Positions 52,044-60,820 of a DNA stretch of 64,000 nucleotides are shown one piece after another (the first letter of the stretch is position 1; every line of letters starts with the position of its first letter). Source of the stretch: Sphingomonas zeae (lineage in GTDB: Bacteria > Pseudomonadota > Alphaproteobacteria > Sphingomonadales > Sphingomonadaceae). The notes beneath the pieces are model-generated. The model did no database searches. It saw only the letters and a program-made list of their open reading frames with translations, and was not told where the DNA came from. The DNA is taken from positions 186,001 to 250,000 of the forward strand of contig NZ_JACIFA010000001.1 in the NCBI RefSeq assembly GCF_014197135.1, given 5' to 3'. A program made the translations under genes and the position numbers.

Positions 52044-53570
52044 ATGACCATATTGTCTTTCTCCGTTTCCCACTCCTCGATTGCCCGGCTGCTCGGTACG
52101 CTGGCGGCGGGGTCGATGATTGCGACGCCGCTGATGGCGCAGGTTGCGCCGCCGCCGGTGATGGTGCCCGCCGCTCCCGCGCAGACCCAGGTGCCGCCGT
52201 CCGCGGTCGTCCAGCCCTTGCCCCCAGCCGCGCCGGCCGTTTCGATGCCGACGCTGTCCGACACGCAGGCGCGTCAACTGGCGACCTTGATCGCGCAAGG
52301 CGAGGTCGCGCAGGGGCTGCGGCAGGGGCCGCCGCGCGACCTGTCCGCCCTTTCGCCCACCGCGCTGACTCGCGTGGCGCTGGATTACGCCCATGCAGTG
52401 CATGCCGGGCGACTCGACCCGGCCGATTTCACCAAGGACTGGGGCATCCGTCCGCAACCCTATGATCCGTTGCCGGGCTTTGCGGAGGCGGTGCGGCGCG
52501 ATCGGCTGGCGGCATGGATCGCCTCGCTGCCCCCGCCCTATGCGGGCTATGACGCGCTCGTGAAGGGGCTTGCTCGTTATCGTGCGATGGCGGCGGCCGG
52601 GGGCTGGTCGTCCCTGCCCGGTACGACGATCAATTTCGGAACGAGCGGGCCGCAGGTGCTCGCGCTGCGCAAGCGGCTGGCGATCGAGGACCCGGCGGTC
52701 GGTGCGACCGGCGAGAAGTTCGACGATGATCTGCTGGCGGCGGTCCGGCGGGCGCAGCGTCGCTATGGCCTGAACCCGGTCGGCACCGTCGGCAGCCAGA
52801 CCATCGCCGTGCTCAACGTGCCGGTGGCACAGCGCATTCGCCAGATCATGGCGAATATGGAGCGTTGGCGCTGGCTGCCGCAGCAGCTGGAGGCCAAGCG
52901 CGTCCAGGTGAACATCGCCGCCGCCGTGCTGACCGTGTTCGACGGCGACAATCCGGTCATGTCGATGAAGGCGGTCACGGGGCGTCCGGGTAACGAGACG
53001 CCGATGCTGGTGTCGACGATCCGCAGCATCGTGCTCAACCCGCCCTGGAACGTGCCCAGCTCGATCGCGAACAAGGAGCTGTGGCCCAAGGAGCGTGCCA
53101 ATCCCGGCTATCTGAAGCGGGCGGGCTTCCGGGTGATCGACAATGGCGACGGCTCCAAGCGGTTGCAGCAATCGTCGGAAAAGAGTGCGCTGGGCCGGTA
53201 CAAGTTCGACTTCCCCAACGACTTCGCCGTCTATCTGCACGACACGCCCGCCCAGTCGGGCTTTTCCAAGTTCGACCGGCTGGCCAGCCATGGCTGTGTC
53301 CGACTGGAAAAGCCCGCCGATCTGGCCTCGTTGATGCTGAAGACCACGCCCGAATGGCAGCAGCCGCAGATCGATGCGGTCATCGCCTCGGGCAAGACGG
53401 TGCGCGCGACCATGGCGGAGCCGGTGGCAGTCTATCTGCTCTATTGGACGGCCTTCGCCAATGCCGATGGGCAGGTGGGATTCCGCGAGGATCCCTATAG
53501 CTGGGATTCGCAACTCGCGGCCAAGATCGAGGCCCGCTCGGCCGAGCGCGCCCAGGCGACCAAGGACTAA
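52044..53570 (+). CDS. L,D-transpeptidase of the YcbB/LdtD type
   Basis: A 508-residue exported protein: signal peptide (LLGTLAAGSMIATPLMAQ), a Pro/Ala-rich linker to about residue 70, a helical scaffold region and a peptidoglycan-binding repeat (PQVLALRKRLAIED...AVRRAQRRYGL). A YkuD domain follows with YLHDTPAQSGFSKFDRLASH directly before GCVRLEKP, which holds the catalytic Cys. This architecture matches YcbB enzymes that form 3-3 crosslinks. A small lipoprotein gene follows after 12 bases and is likely co-transcribed. Confidence 0.93.
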   Translation: MTILSFSVSHSSIARLLGTLAAGSMIATPLMAQVAPPPVMVPAAPAQTQVPPSAVVQPLPPAAPAVSMPTLSDTQARQLATLIAQGEVAQGLRQGPPRDLSALSPTALTRVALDYAHAVHAGRLDPADFTKDWGIRPQPYDPLPGFAEAVRRDRLAAWIASLPPPYAGYDALVKGLARYRAMAAAGGWSSLPGTTINFGTSGPQVLALRKRLAIEDPAVGATGEKFDDDLLAAVRRAQRRYGLNPVGTVGSQTIAVLNVPVAQRIRQIMANMERWRWLPQQLEAKRVQVNIAAAVLTVFDGDNPVMSMKAVTGRPGNETPMLVSTIRSIVLNPPWNVPSSIANKELWPKERANPGYLKRAGFRVIDNGDGSKRLQQSSEKSALGRYKFDFPNDFAVYLHDTPAQSGFSKFDRLASHGCVRLEKPADLASLMLKTTPEWQQPQIDAVIASGKTVRATMAEPVAVYLLYWTAFANADGQVGFREDPYSWDSQLAAKIEARSAERAQATKD

Positions 53571-53582
53571 AGGGGATATAGG

Positions 53583-53927
53583 ATGAAGATTGCCACCAAG
53601 AGCGCCATGGCGCTGTTCGCGGCCGGGCTGTTGCTGGCGGGCTGTTCGCGCTCGTCGGAGGACCCGCCCGTGCCGGTCGAGAATGACACGGCCGTAGTCG
53701 AGGACAACATGACCGTGCCGGACGAGACTCCGGTCATGACCAACGATGCGGAGGTCGTCGCGCCGGTCAACATGGCCGCCGACACGATACCGCCGCCCCC
53801 GCCCGAGCGGACGGTCGACCAGCAGATGCTGGACGATGCCTCGGCCACCGGCATGACCTCGCGCGTCCAGCGCACGCCGAGCGGCGATGCGCCTGCGGAG
53901 GGTATCGAGCCCAAGGACGGACAGTAA
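53583..53927 (+). CDS. Small acidic lipoprotein
   Basis: A 114-residue lipoprotein with lipobox LAGC (Cys21), then an acidic, Pro/Val/Asn-rich chain (VPVENDTAVVEDNMTVPDET) with no clear domain; probably mostly disordered. It sits 12 bases downstream of the YcbB-type transpeptidase gene and 7 bases before a family A repeat. Function unknown. Confidence 0.82.
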   Translation: MKIATKSAMALFAAGLLLAGCSRSSEDPPVPVENDTAVVEDNMTVPDETPVMTNDAEVVAPVNMAADTIPPPPPERTVDQQMLDDASATGMTSRVQRTPSGDAPAEGIEPKDGQ

Positions 53928-53934
53928 CATACGA

Positions 53935-54060
53935 TCCTCCCCGGCACGGGGAGGTGGCAGGCCGCAGGGCTGACGGAGGGGGGCTTCCTCAAGGGACGTC
54001 CCTTGCGGCGATCCCCCTCCACCATCCTTCGGATGGTCCCCCTCCCCGTACCGGGGAGGA
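53935..54060. repeat. Palindromic intergenic repeat, family A, copy 3
   Basis: A 126-bp element with terminal hairpins CCTCCCCGGCACGGGGAGG and CCTCCCCGTACCGGGGAGG and core AAGGGACGTCCCTTG. Its two end subtypes are swapped relative to copy 2, so it is inserted in the opposite orientation. It exactly fills the space between two convergent genes, 7 bases from the lipoprotein stop and 1 base from the uxuB stop. Confidence 0.9.
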
Positions 54061-54061
54061 T

Positions 54062-55438
54062 TTACTGTTCGATCTCGCGGATCAGCGCGGCACGCTGCGC
54101 CTCGGTCGGTCGCCATAGGCCCGCCATCGAACCCTGCGCCCCGAACAACGCATCGACCACGGACGCCGCATCGCCGTCGGCCCAAAGCCCGGCCAGTTCC
54201 GCCCGACGCGGATCGGGCGAGGCGTCATTGCCCGTGCGGATGAACCGCAGCCACGCCGCCAGCGCGGTCAGCGTCGCAGGCGCGTCCCCGCCATGCGCCG
54301 CCAGCGAGGACAGCCAGCGCGGGCCGACCTTTTGCGATCCGTCGCTGGCGATCTGTGACAGGCGATGTTCCAGCGTCGTGTTGGCAAAGCGCGCAAGCAG
54401 CGCATCGGCATAGGGCTCCAGCGCTTGCCCCTCGGCGGCGGTGAAGCTGGTCGCCGCCTCGGCGCGCATCAACCGTTCGACCACGGGGCGGATCTGGGGA
54501 TCGGCGACCGCCTGGTGAACGAATATGTGGCCACGCTCCAGACCCAGATAGGCGAGCGCCGAATGCGCGCCGTTCAGCATCCGCAGCTTGGCGGTTTCAT
54601 AAGGCGCCACATCGGCGACGAACTGCGCACCACCCGCTTCCCAGCGGGGCCGGTCCCCGGCGAAATCATCCTCGATCACCCATTGGCGGTAGGGTTCGGT
54701 GATGACGGCGGCCTCGTCGCGTAGGCCCAGCGCCGCGCCGACGCGGTCGCGGTCGGCATCGGTCACGGCGGGGACGATCCGGTCGACCATCGTATTGGGG
54801 CAGCGCCATTCCCGTTCGAACCAGTCGCGATCGGCGGTTTGCCCCTGATGGCCGAGAAAGGCGGCCAGCGCGGCGCGCAGCACCCGTCCATTGTCGGGCA
54901 GATTGTCGCAACTGACCAATGTCAGCGGATCCCGTCCGCTGGTGCGCCGCGCGACCACCGCCTGCGCCAGATAATGATAGATGCTGTTGCCGTCCGCGAC
55001 GATGCCCGCCAGATCGGTCGCGCCATCGGGCCGCCGCCAATAACCCTTTTCGGTGACGGTCAGCGTCACGACGCGTGTGTCGGGCGCGGCGAGCAGGGCG
55101 GCCAGACGCGCGGGCGCCTGGGCCGCTACGGTGGTCTCTTGGATCGCGCCGATCAGCCGGACGGCCTCCCCGTCGCTCGATCGTTCGGTGACGGTGTAGA
55201 GCCCATCCTGCGACGCCATCTGGTCATGCACGCCCGCCGAGCGCAGCGAAGCCGCCGCGATCGCCCAGTCGCGGTCGCCCGCCGCCATGGCGTCGTCGGT
55301 ATAGACCGCCTGATGCGCACGGTGGAACGCGCCGAGCCCAATATGAACGATGCCGATCCGCTGAGCCGCCCGGTCATAGCCGGGGCGTGCCACGCTATCG
55401 GGCAGAGTCGTGGCGGTCGCTTCGCTCAGCCGGGTCAC
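54062..55438 (-). CDS. uxuB: Fructuronate reductase / mannitol dehydrogenase family
   Basis: A 458-residue long-chain dehydrogenase. The N-terminus has the NAD-binding IGIVHIGLGAFHRAHQAVYT; VTLTVTEKGYWRR, CPNTMVDRIVPAVTD and KLRMLNGAHSALAYLGL (catalytic Lys and His region) follow. In this operon with uxaC and uxuA it should reduce D-fructuronate to D-mannonate. The GTG start overlaps the uxaC stop (GTGA). Sequence alone cannot exclude altronate or mannitol as substrate, but context favours fructuronate. Confidence 0.9.
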   Translation of the reverse strand: MTRLSEATATTLPDSVARPGYDRAAQRIGIVHIGLGAFHRAHQAVYTDDAMAAGDRDWAIAAASLRSAGVHDQMASQDGLYTVTERSSDGEAVRLIGAIQETTVAAQAPARLAALLAAPDTRVVTLTVTEKGYWRRPDGATDLAGIVADGNSIYHYLAQAVVARRTSGRDPLTLVSCDNLPDNGRVLRAALAAFLGHQGQTADRDWFEREWRCPNTMVDRIVPAVTDADRDRVGAALGLRDEAAVITEPYRQWVIEDDFAGDRPRWEAGGAQFVADVAPYETAKLRMLNGAHSALAYLGLERGHIFVHQAVADPQIRPVVERLMRAEAATSFTAAEGQALEPYADALLARFANTTLEHRLSQIASDGSQKVGPRWLSSLAAHGGDAPATLTALAAWLRFIRTGNDASPDPRRAELAGLWADGDAASVVDALFGAQGSMAGLWRPTEAQRAALIREIEQ

Positions 55439-56847
55439 AGCCGGTACGCCGTACGGACCAGCCCGTTGGTCAGGGCATGGGCCAGTTCGACCGCCTCATC
55501 CTCCTCAATTCGGTGCTCGGCGACGAGGCGCGCGAGGAAGCCGCAATCGATCCGCCGCGCCACGTCATGCCGCGCCGGTATCGACAGGAAGGCGCGGGTG
55601 TCGTCGTTGAAACCCACCGTGTTGTAGAAGCCCGCCGTCTCGGTCGTCATCTCGCGGAAGCGGCGCATCCCCTCCGGGCTGTCATGGAACCACCAGGCGG
55701 GGCCGAGCTTCAGGCACGGGTAATGCCCGGCCAGCGGGGCCAGCTCGCGCGCATAGACGCTTTCGTCCAGCGTAAAGAGGATGATGGTCAGGTCGCGCTC
55801 ATTGCCGACGACGTCGAGCATGGGCTTGAGCGCATGGACGTAATCGGTGCGCATCGGCATGTCCGCGCCCTTGTCGCGACCATGGCTGGCGAACAGGCCC
55901 GCATTATGGTTGCGGAACGATCCGGGGTGGATTTGCATCGTCATGCCGTCCGCGACGCTCATCTTCGCCATCTCGGTCAGCATCTGCGCGCGGAACAGCT
56001 CGGCATCGGCGGGCGTCCAGCGGCCGCCGACGATGCGCGCGAACAGCGTCTCGCATTCGGCCGTGGAAAGGTTCGCAGTCGCCGCGGTGGGGTGGCCATG
56101 ATCGGTCGCGGTCGCGCCCAGCGCTCGGAAGGCGGCACGGCGCTTGGCATGGGCGGCGAGATAGCCCGACCAGCTATAGACGTCCTCGCCGGTCAGCTCG
56201 GCGAAGCGCTGCATCGCGCCCGCGAACTGCTCATGCTCGACATCGATGACGCTGTCGGGGCGATAGGTGGTGATGACCCGGCCCGACCACCCTGAGTCGC
56301 GGATCGCCTGGTGATGAATCAATGGATCGTCGGCGCCTTCGGTCGTGGCCAGACACTCGATCCGGAACCGCTCGAACAGCGCACGCGGGCGGAAGGCGGG
56401 GGTGGCGAGCGCCTCGCCGATCGCGTCGAAATAGCGGTCGGCGGTCGCTTCCTCTAGCGCGACGTCGAAGCCGAACACCTCGGCGAAGACATGGTCGAGC
56501 CACATGCGCGACGGCGTGCCCCGGAACAGGTGATAGTTCGCCGCGAACAGCTTCCACGCCTCGCGCGGATCGGTCGCGGGGCGACCGCCGCGATGCGGGA
56601 TGCCCAGATCGTCGAGCGCTATGCCCTGGCTGTAGAGCATGCGGAAGACATAATGGTCGGGCGCGAGCAGCAGGTCGCTGGCGTCGCGCCACGGCTCGTC
56701 GGTAGCGAACCAGCGTGGATCGGTGTGACCATGCGGGCTGATGATCGGCAGGTCGGCGATCTCGGCATAAAGCGTCCGCGCGATGCCCCGCGTCGTCGGG
56801 TCGGCGGGCAACAGCCGGTCGGGGTGCAGCTCCAGCTTGCCGGTCAT
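55435..56847 (-). CDS. uxaC: Glucuronate isomerase
   Basis: A 470-residue UxaC that isomerises D-glucuronate to D-fructuronate (and galacturonate to tagaturonate). Family landmarks: LPIISPHGHTDPRWFA (metal-binding His pair), RMLYSQGIALDDLGI, ECLATTEGADDPL, ITTYRPDSVIDVEH, MQIHPGSFRNHN and KLGPAWWFHDSPEGM. Its ATG overlaps the uxuA stop (ATGA). It is the second gene of uxuA-uxaC-uxuB. Confidence 0.96.
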   Translation of the reverse strand: MTGKLELHPDRLLPADPTTRGIARTLYAEIADLPIISPHGHTDPRWFATDEPWRDASDLLLAPDHYVFRMLYSQGIALDDLGIPHRGGRPATDPREAWKLFAANYHLFRGTPSRMWLDHVFAEVFGFDVALEEATADRYFDAIGEALATPAFRPRALFERFRIECLATTEGADDPLIHHQAIRDSGWSGRVITTYRPDSVIDVEHEQFAGAMQRFAELTGEDVYSWSGYLAAHAKRRAAFRALGATATDHGHPTAATANLSTAECETLFARIVGGRWTPADAELFRAQMLTEMAKMSVADGMTMQIHPGSFRNHNAGLFASHGRDKGADMPMRTDYVHALKPMLDVVGNERDLTIILFTLDESVYARELAPLAGHYPCLKLGPAWWFHDSPEGMRRFREMTTETAGFYNTVGFNDDTRAFLSIPARHDVARRIDCGFLARLVAEHRIEEDEAVELAHALTNGLVRTAYRL

Positions 56848-58046
56848 GCGATCATCTCCAGCGCGGCTTCGGTCCTGGCCGCGTTCAGCCCCAGCATATG
56901 TACGATTCCCTGCTCCAGCCCGCGCAGCTCGGCTAGCCCGCGCATCCGTCCGAGCAACGAATAGCCGGGATTGGAGATGCGGTGCAGGTCGTCCATCATC
57001 CGATGGCCATGATCGGGACGCATTACGATCGCACGGCCCTGCGCGTGGGAGATTTCGACGACTGCCTGCAGGACTTCGGTCATGCGGGCATTGCCGCCCA
57101 GATGCTCGGCCTCATGGAAATTGCGCTCGCCTGCTTCCCAGCCGACCGAGCGGAGATGGAGGAAGTCGATCCGGTCGGCAAAGCGCCGGACCATGGCGGG
57201 CAGGTCGTTGTCCGGCCGCGCGCCGAACGAGCCGGTGCAGAAGCACAGTCCGTTCGCCATCGACGGTACGGCGGCATAGAGATGATCGAGGTCGTCGGCC
57301 GTGCTGACCACACGGGGCAGGCCGAAAATGGGGAAGGGCGGGTCGTCGGGATGGACGACGAGCGTAATGCCGACTTCCTCGGCGATCGGGCAGACCGCAC
57401 GCAGGAAGGCGATATGGTTGGCGCGCAATGCCTCGGCGTCGATCCCGGCATAGCTGTCGATCGCGCGCAGAAAGGCGGGGGAGTCGAAGCTTTCTTCGCT
57501 GCCGGGAAGTCCTGCGATGATCGTGCGTTCGAGCTTGTAGCGTTCCTCCGGCGTCATCGCGGCGAAGCGCTCGGCGGCGGCGGCGCGAACGGCCTCCGAA
57601 TAATCCGCCTCGGCGCCCGGACGGCGCAGGATATGGATGTCATAGGCCGCTACCGCCGCCCATTCGAAACGCAGCGCGGTTGCACCGTCGGGCAACTCCC
57701 AGTCCAGGTCGGTGCGCGTCCAGTCGAGCAGTGGCATGAAATTATAGGTCACGGTCCGCACGCCCTCGGCCGCCAGGTTGCGCAGACTGTCGCCATAAGC
57801 CTGAACGAGTTCGTCGGTCAGCTCGCCCCGCTTGATCGCATCGTGCACCGGCAGGCTTTCCACCGTCGACCAGCCGAGCCCGGCCGCCTCGATCATCGCG
57901 CGCCGCTCGGCGATCGCCTCGCGCGGCCACACCACGCCGTTGGGAATTTCATGGAGCGCGGTGACGACCTCGGTGGCGCCCGCTTGACGGATATGGGACA
58001 AGTCGATCGGGTCGGCGGGTCCGAACCACCGCATAGACTGGATCAT
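56844..58046 (-). CDS. uxuA: Mannonate dehydratase
   Basis: A 400-residue UxuA that dehydrates D-mannonate to 2-keto-3-deoxygluconate. It matches the family from MRWFGPADPIDLSHIRQAGA onward: VVTALHEIPNGVVW, LVVHPDDPPFPIFGLPRVVS, NGLCFCTGSFGARPDNDLP and MRPDHGHRMMDD. The ATG at 58046 is chosen because known UxuA proteins begin just before WRW/MRWFGP; the frame stays open to 58145 but that part lacks similarity. It heads the operon and diverges from kdgK. Confidence 0.95.
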   Translation of the reverse strand: MIQSMRWFGPADPIDLSHIRQAGATEVVTALHEIPNGVVWPREAIAERRAMIEAAGLGWSTVESLPVHDAIKRGELTDELVQAYGDSLRNLAAEGVRTVTYNFMPLLDWTRTDLDWELPDGATALRFEWAAVAAYDIHILRRPGAEADYSEAVRAAAAERFAAMTPEERYKLERTIIAGLPGSEESFDSPAFLRAIDSYAGIDAEALRANHIAFLRAVCPIAEEVGITLVVHPDDPPFPIFGLPRVVSTADDLDHLYAAVPSMANGLCFCTGSFGARPDNDLPAMVRRFADRIDFLHLRSVGWEAGERNFHEAEHLGGNARMTEVLQAVVEISHAQGRAIVMRPDHGHRMMDDLHRISNPGYSLLGRMRGLAELRGLEQGIVHMLGLNAARTEAALEMIA

Positions 58047-58183
58047 CAACACGTCCGCTACCCTCGTCCCATATCGCGTTTTCGCTAGGGTTAGCGGTAG
58101 CATTCGACATTCGGATTGACCAGTTACAAATTTTGGCCTTGCCACTATGTCGGCGTGGCGGGGTAGGGCAGGAGATAGGTGGA
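58047..58183. promoter_or_regulatory. Divergent promoter region between uxuA and kdgK
   Basis: This 137-base spacer must carry promoters for both the uxuA operon and kdgK. It contains an AT-richer patch (GACCAGTTACAAATTTTGG) and the small palindrome TGGCCTTGCCA just after it, either of which could bind a uronate-responsive regulator (UxuR/KdgR/GntR type). No regulator gene lies in the window. I could not define -35/-10 boxes with confidence. Confidence 0.4.
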
Positions 58184-59083
58184 ATGCAGATCGTCGTCGT
58201 CGGTGAAGGGATGATCGAATTGTCGCGGGCCGAAGGTGGTCTTTGGCGGCTGGGTCATGGCGGCGACACGCTCAACACCGCGATCCATCTGGCGCGGATG
58301 GACCGTAGCGTCCGCTATGTGACCGCGCTGGGCGACGATCCGTTCAGCGCGACGCTGCTCCAGGACTGGGCGGCGGAGGGGATCGATACCAGTCTGACCT
58401 TGCGCGATCCGACCCGGATGCCCGGTCTGTACGCGATCACGACCGACGAGGCGGGCGAACGCAGCTTCTCCTATTGGCGCGGACAGAGCGCCGCGCGGCG
58501 CACTTTGTCCCTGCCGGGCAGCGAGGCGGTGATGGCCGAGGCCGAACAGGCCGATCTTCTGCTCTTCTCGCTCATCACCCTGGCGATCCTGGACGAGCCG
58601 AGCCGCGAGCATCTGTTTGATCTGGCGCAACGGGTCCGCGCGCGGGGCGGCCGGGTCGCGTTCGACGGCAATTACCGCCCCCGCCTGTTCGCTGCCCAAG
58701 ACGAGGCGCGCGCGCTATGCCGCCGGGCGATCAGCACCTGCGACATCGGTCTGCCGACGCTGGAGGACGAGGCGATGCTGGTCGGCGCGGTCTCGGCCGA
58801 GGAGGTGCGCGATCACTGGCTGGCACTGGGCGCGGGCGAGGTCGTGGTGAAGCTGGGCGCCGATGGCTGTCTGGTCACGGGTGTCGGTATCGTTCCCCCG
58901 CCGGAGCGCCTGAGCCCTCGCGATACCAGCGGGGCGGGGGATGCGTTCAACGCGGGCTATCTGGGTGCGCGGCTGGATGGTTTGTCGCCGGCGGACGCGG
59001 CGGTGCGCGGGCATAGACTGGCCGGGTGGACGGTGATGCGTTCAGGGGCGATCCCGGCGCGGGATGATGATTTGCCGCGTTGA
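58184..59083 (+). CDS. kdgK: 2-keto-3-deoxygluconate kinase (PfkB family)
   Basis: A 299-residue PfkB carbohydrate kinase: VVVGEGMIELSRAEGGLWRL at the N-terminus, GHGGDTLNTAIHLARM (sugar-binding GGD-N-A), VAFDGNYRPRLF and the anion-hole/catalytic motif DTSGAGDAFNAGYLGARL. It phosphorylates KDG to KDPG for cleavage by Eda (not in this window). AGGTGGA lies immediately before the ATG at 58184; an upstream TTG at 58133 is in frame but unlikely. Completes the uronate pathway with the divergent operon. Confidence 0.92.
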   Translation: MQIVVVGEGMIELSRAEGGLWRLGHGGDTLNTAIHLARMDRSVRYVTALGDDPFSATLLQDWAAEGIDTSLTLRDPTRMPGLYAITTDEAGERSFSYWRGQSAARRTLSLPGSEAVMAEAEQADLLLFSLITLAILDEPSREHLFDLAQRVRARGGRVAFDGNYRPRLFAAQDEARALCRRAISTCDIGLPTLEDEAMLVGAVSAEEVRDHWLALGAGEVVVKLGADGCLVTGVGIVPPPERLSPRDTSGAGDAFNAGYLGARLDGLSPADAAVRGHRLAGWTVMRSGAIPARDDDLPR

Positions 59084-59138
59084 GGAGCGTTTTGGACTGA
59101 CCAAAATTAAAGGGTCGGTCATGGCATGACCCAATTAG

Positions 59139-59237
59139 CCCCTCCCCTTCAGGGGAGGGGTTGGGGAGGGGCCTCACCACCAAGCGATCCGCTCGCGGAA
59201 GCGCCCCACCCCCGGCCCCTCCCCTGAAGGGGAGGGG
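59139..59237. repeat. Inverted repeat, family D
   Basis: CCCCTCCCCTTCAGGGGAGG (59139 on) and its inverted partner ending at 59237 flank about 55 bases including TCACCACCAAGCGATCCG. Each arm is itself a hairpin. The gap 59084-59449 also holds a short AT-rich stem TTTTGG-ACTGA-CCAAAA (59090-59106) after kdgK and the family B copy at 59283-59363; I see no gene in it. Confidence 0.8.
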
Positions 59238-59282
59238 AGTGATTTGCACATATCCCACCCCCAAACCCACCGCCGTTCGCAC

Positions 59283-59363
59283 TGAGCGAAGCCGAAGTGC
59301 ACGGCATTCGCTCGCGGCGAGGTAACGGCGTGGCTTTCGGCTTTGCTCAGGCTGAACGGCAGT
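59283..59363. repeat. Inverted repeat, family B, copy 3 (diverged)
   Basis: TGAGCGAAGCCGAAG on the left and CTTTCGGCTTTGCTCA on the right are imperfect inverted partners. The right side continues GGCTGAACGGC as in the other family B copies. It lies about 87 bases from the rplA stop. Confidence 0.6.
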
Positions 59364-59449
59364 AGAGGCGTCCTCGGCACCACATACGAAAAAGAGGCCG
59401 GAACCTCGGTCCCGACCCCCAATCCTGTCAGCCTGATAGCTGGCGGCGA

Positions 59450-60142
59450 TTACGCGCCCGGGATTTCCGAGACGTTCACCTTGATGCCGCGGCCCATCGT
59501 CGACGAGACGGCGACCTTGCGGACATACTTGCCCTTCGCGCCCGACGGCTTGGCCTTGATCAGAGCGTCGACCAGCGCGTCGAAGTTGGCGCGCAGGTCT
59601 TCCGCCGGGAACGACGCCTTGCCGATGCCCGAATGGATGATGCCGGCCTTTTCGACGCGGTACTCGACCTGACCGCCCTTGGCCGCCTTGACGGCTTCGG
59701 CGACGTTCATGGTGACGGTGCCCAGCTTCGGGTTCGGCATCAGGCCCTTGGGGCCGAGAACCTTACCGAGGCGACCGACGACGCCCATCATGTCCGGGGT
59801 CGCGATGCAGCGATCGAAATCGATGGTGCCGCCCTGGATGGTTTCCATCAGGTCCTCGGCACCCACGACATCGGCGCCAGCGGCGCGCGCTTCGTCGGCC
59901 TTCGCGCCCTTGGCGAACACGCCGACGCGAACGGTCTTGCCGGTGCCCTTGGGCAGGGTGACGACGCCGCGGACCATCTGGTCGGCGTGGCGCGGGTCAA
60001 CGCCCAGGTTCACGGCGACTTCGATCGTCTCGTCGAACTTCGAGGTCGCATGGGTGCGCGCCAGCGAGATCGCTTCGTCGATGCCGTGCAGCTTCTCGGC
60101 GTCGATCTGGACGGCCTTCTGCTTCTTGGTCAGCTTCGCCAT
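59450..60142 (-). CDS. rplA: 50S ribosomal protein L1
   Basis: A 230-residue L1, a two-domain protein of the ribosomal stalk base that also represses its own operon by binding mRNA. Typical: [72 protein letters not shown] and [13 protein letters not shown]. It follows rplK by 4 bases. No rplJ-rplL follow; instead there are repeats and kdgK. Confidence 0.97.
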   Translation of the reverse strand: MAKLTKKQKAVQIDAEKLHGIDEAISLARTHATSKFDETIEVAVNLGVDPRHADQMVRGVVTLPKGTGKTVRVGVFAKGAKADEARAAGADVVGAEDLMETIQGGTIDFDRCIATPDMMGVVGRLGKVLGPKGLMPNPKLGTVTMNVAEAVKAAKGGQVEYRVEKAGIIHSGIGKASFPAEDLRANFDALVDALIKAKPSGAKGKYVRKVAVSSTMGRGIKVNVSEIPGA

Positions 60143-60146
60143 GATC

Positions 60147-60578
60147 TTAGCCCTCCACCACTTCGAGGCCCATCGCGCGGGCGGAGCCTTCGATGATCTT
60201 GGTCGCAGCCTCGATATCGTTGGCGTTCAGGTCCTTCATCTTGACCTGGGCGATTTCCGCGAGCTTCGAGCGCGCGATCTTGCCCGCCGACACCTTGCCC
60301 GGCTCCTTCGAGCCCGACTTCAGATTGGCCGCCTTCTTGATGAGGTAGGTCGCAGGCGCGGTCTTCGTCTCGAACGAGAACGAACGATCGGCATAGACGG
60401 TGATGACGGTGGGCAGCGGGGTGCCCTTCTCGACTTCGCCGGTCTGCGCGTTGAACGCCTTGCAGAATTCCATGATGTTCACACCGCGCTGACCCAGCGC
60501 CGGGCCGATCGGCGGCGAGGGGTTGGCGGCGCCTGCAGGGACCTGCAGCTTGATATAGCCGGTAATCTTCTTTGCCAT
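60147..60578 (-). CDS. rplK: 50S ribosomal protein L11
   Basis: A 143-residue L11: [59 protein letters not shown] and a C-terminal [21 protein letters not shown]11 forms the GTPase-associated centre. AAGAGAG lies before the ATG. The gene usually upstream, nusG, is absent: the next gene is on the opposite strand. Confidence 0.97.
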   Translation of the reverse strand: MAKKITGYIKLQVPAGAANPSPPIGPALGQRGVNIMEFCKAFNAQTGEVEKGTPLPTVITVYADRSFSFETKTAPATYLIKKAANLKSGSKEPGKVSAGKIARSKLAEIAQVKMKDLNANDIEAATKIIEGSARAMGLEVVEG

Positions 60579-60610
60579 GTCACTCTCTTTTCGAGTCTAG
60601 CGGTCGTGAC

Positions 60611-60637
60611 GGGCGCGTGGCGTACGCCAGCGCACCC
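60611..60637 (-). promoter_or_regulatory. Hairpin in the rplK leader
   Basis: GGGCGCGTGGCG and CGCCAGCGCACCC pair around TA with one mismatch and one bulge, 33 bases upstream of the rplK ATG. It may be part of an L1-binding autoregulatory leader, or an upstream structure; I cannot match a known L1 site with certainty. Confidence 0.4.
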
Positions 60638-60820
60638 TCCCGCAAGGGTTCCGTCGCATGATGCTTGGGAAGCGTGCGCCGTTACCCGAAAATGGGGGGA
60701 ATGGCAAGGAGTGGATTGCGCTTGTCAGGGCCGATCCGGCCATGTCACCTTGCGTTCATGATGGACGACTCGGTCGAGGGAGCGACCGGTTCCGCCATCG
60801 CTCGAACGGGGGTTCGATAC

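Noticed and set aside
51990..54185. Long minus-strand open frame opposite the YcbB-type transpeptidase, lipoprotein and repeat
   Set aside because: It crosses two real genes and a non-coding repeat, which a genuine gene would not do.
1111..59363. CRISPR array
   Set aside because: The repeats are isolated palindromes of several families far apart; there is no regular repeat-spacer series and no cas gene.
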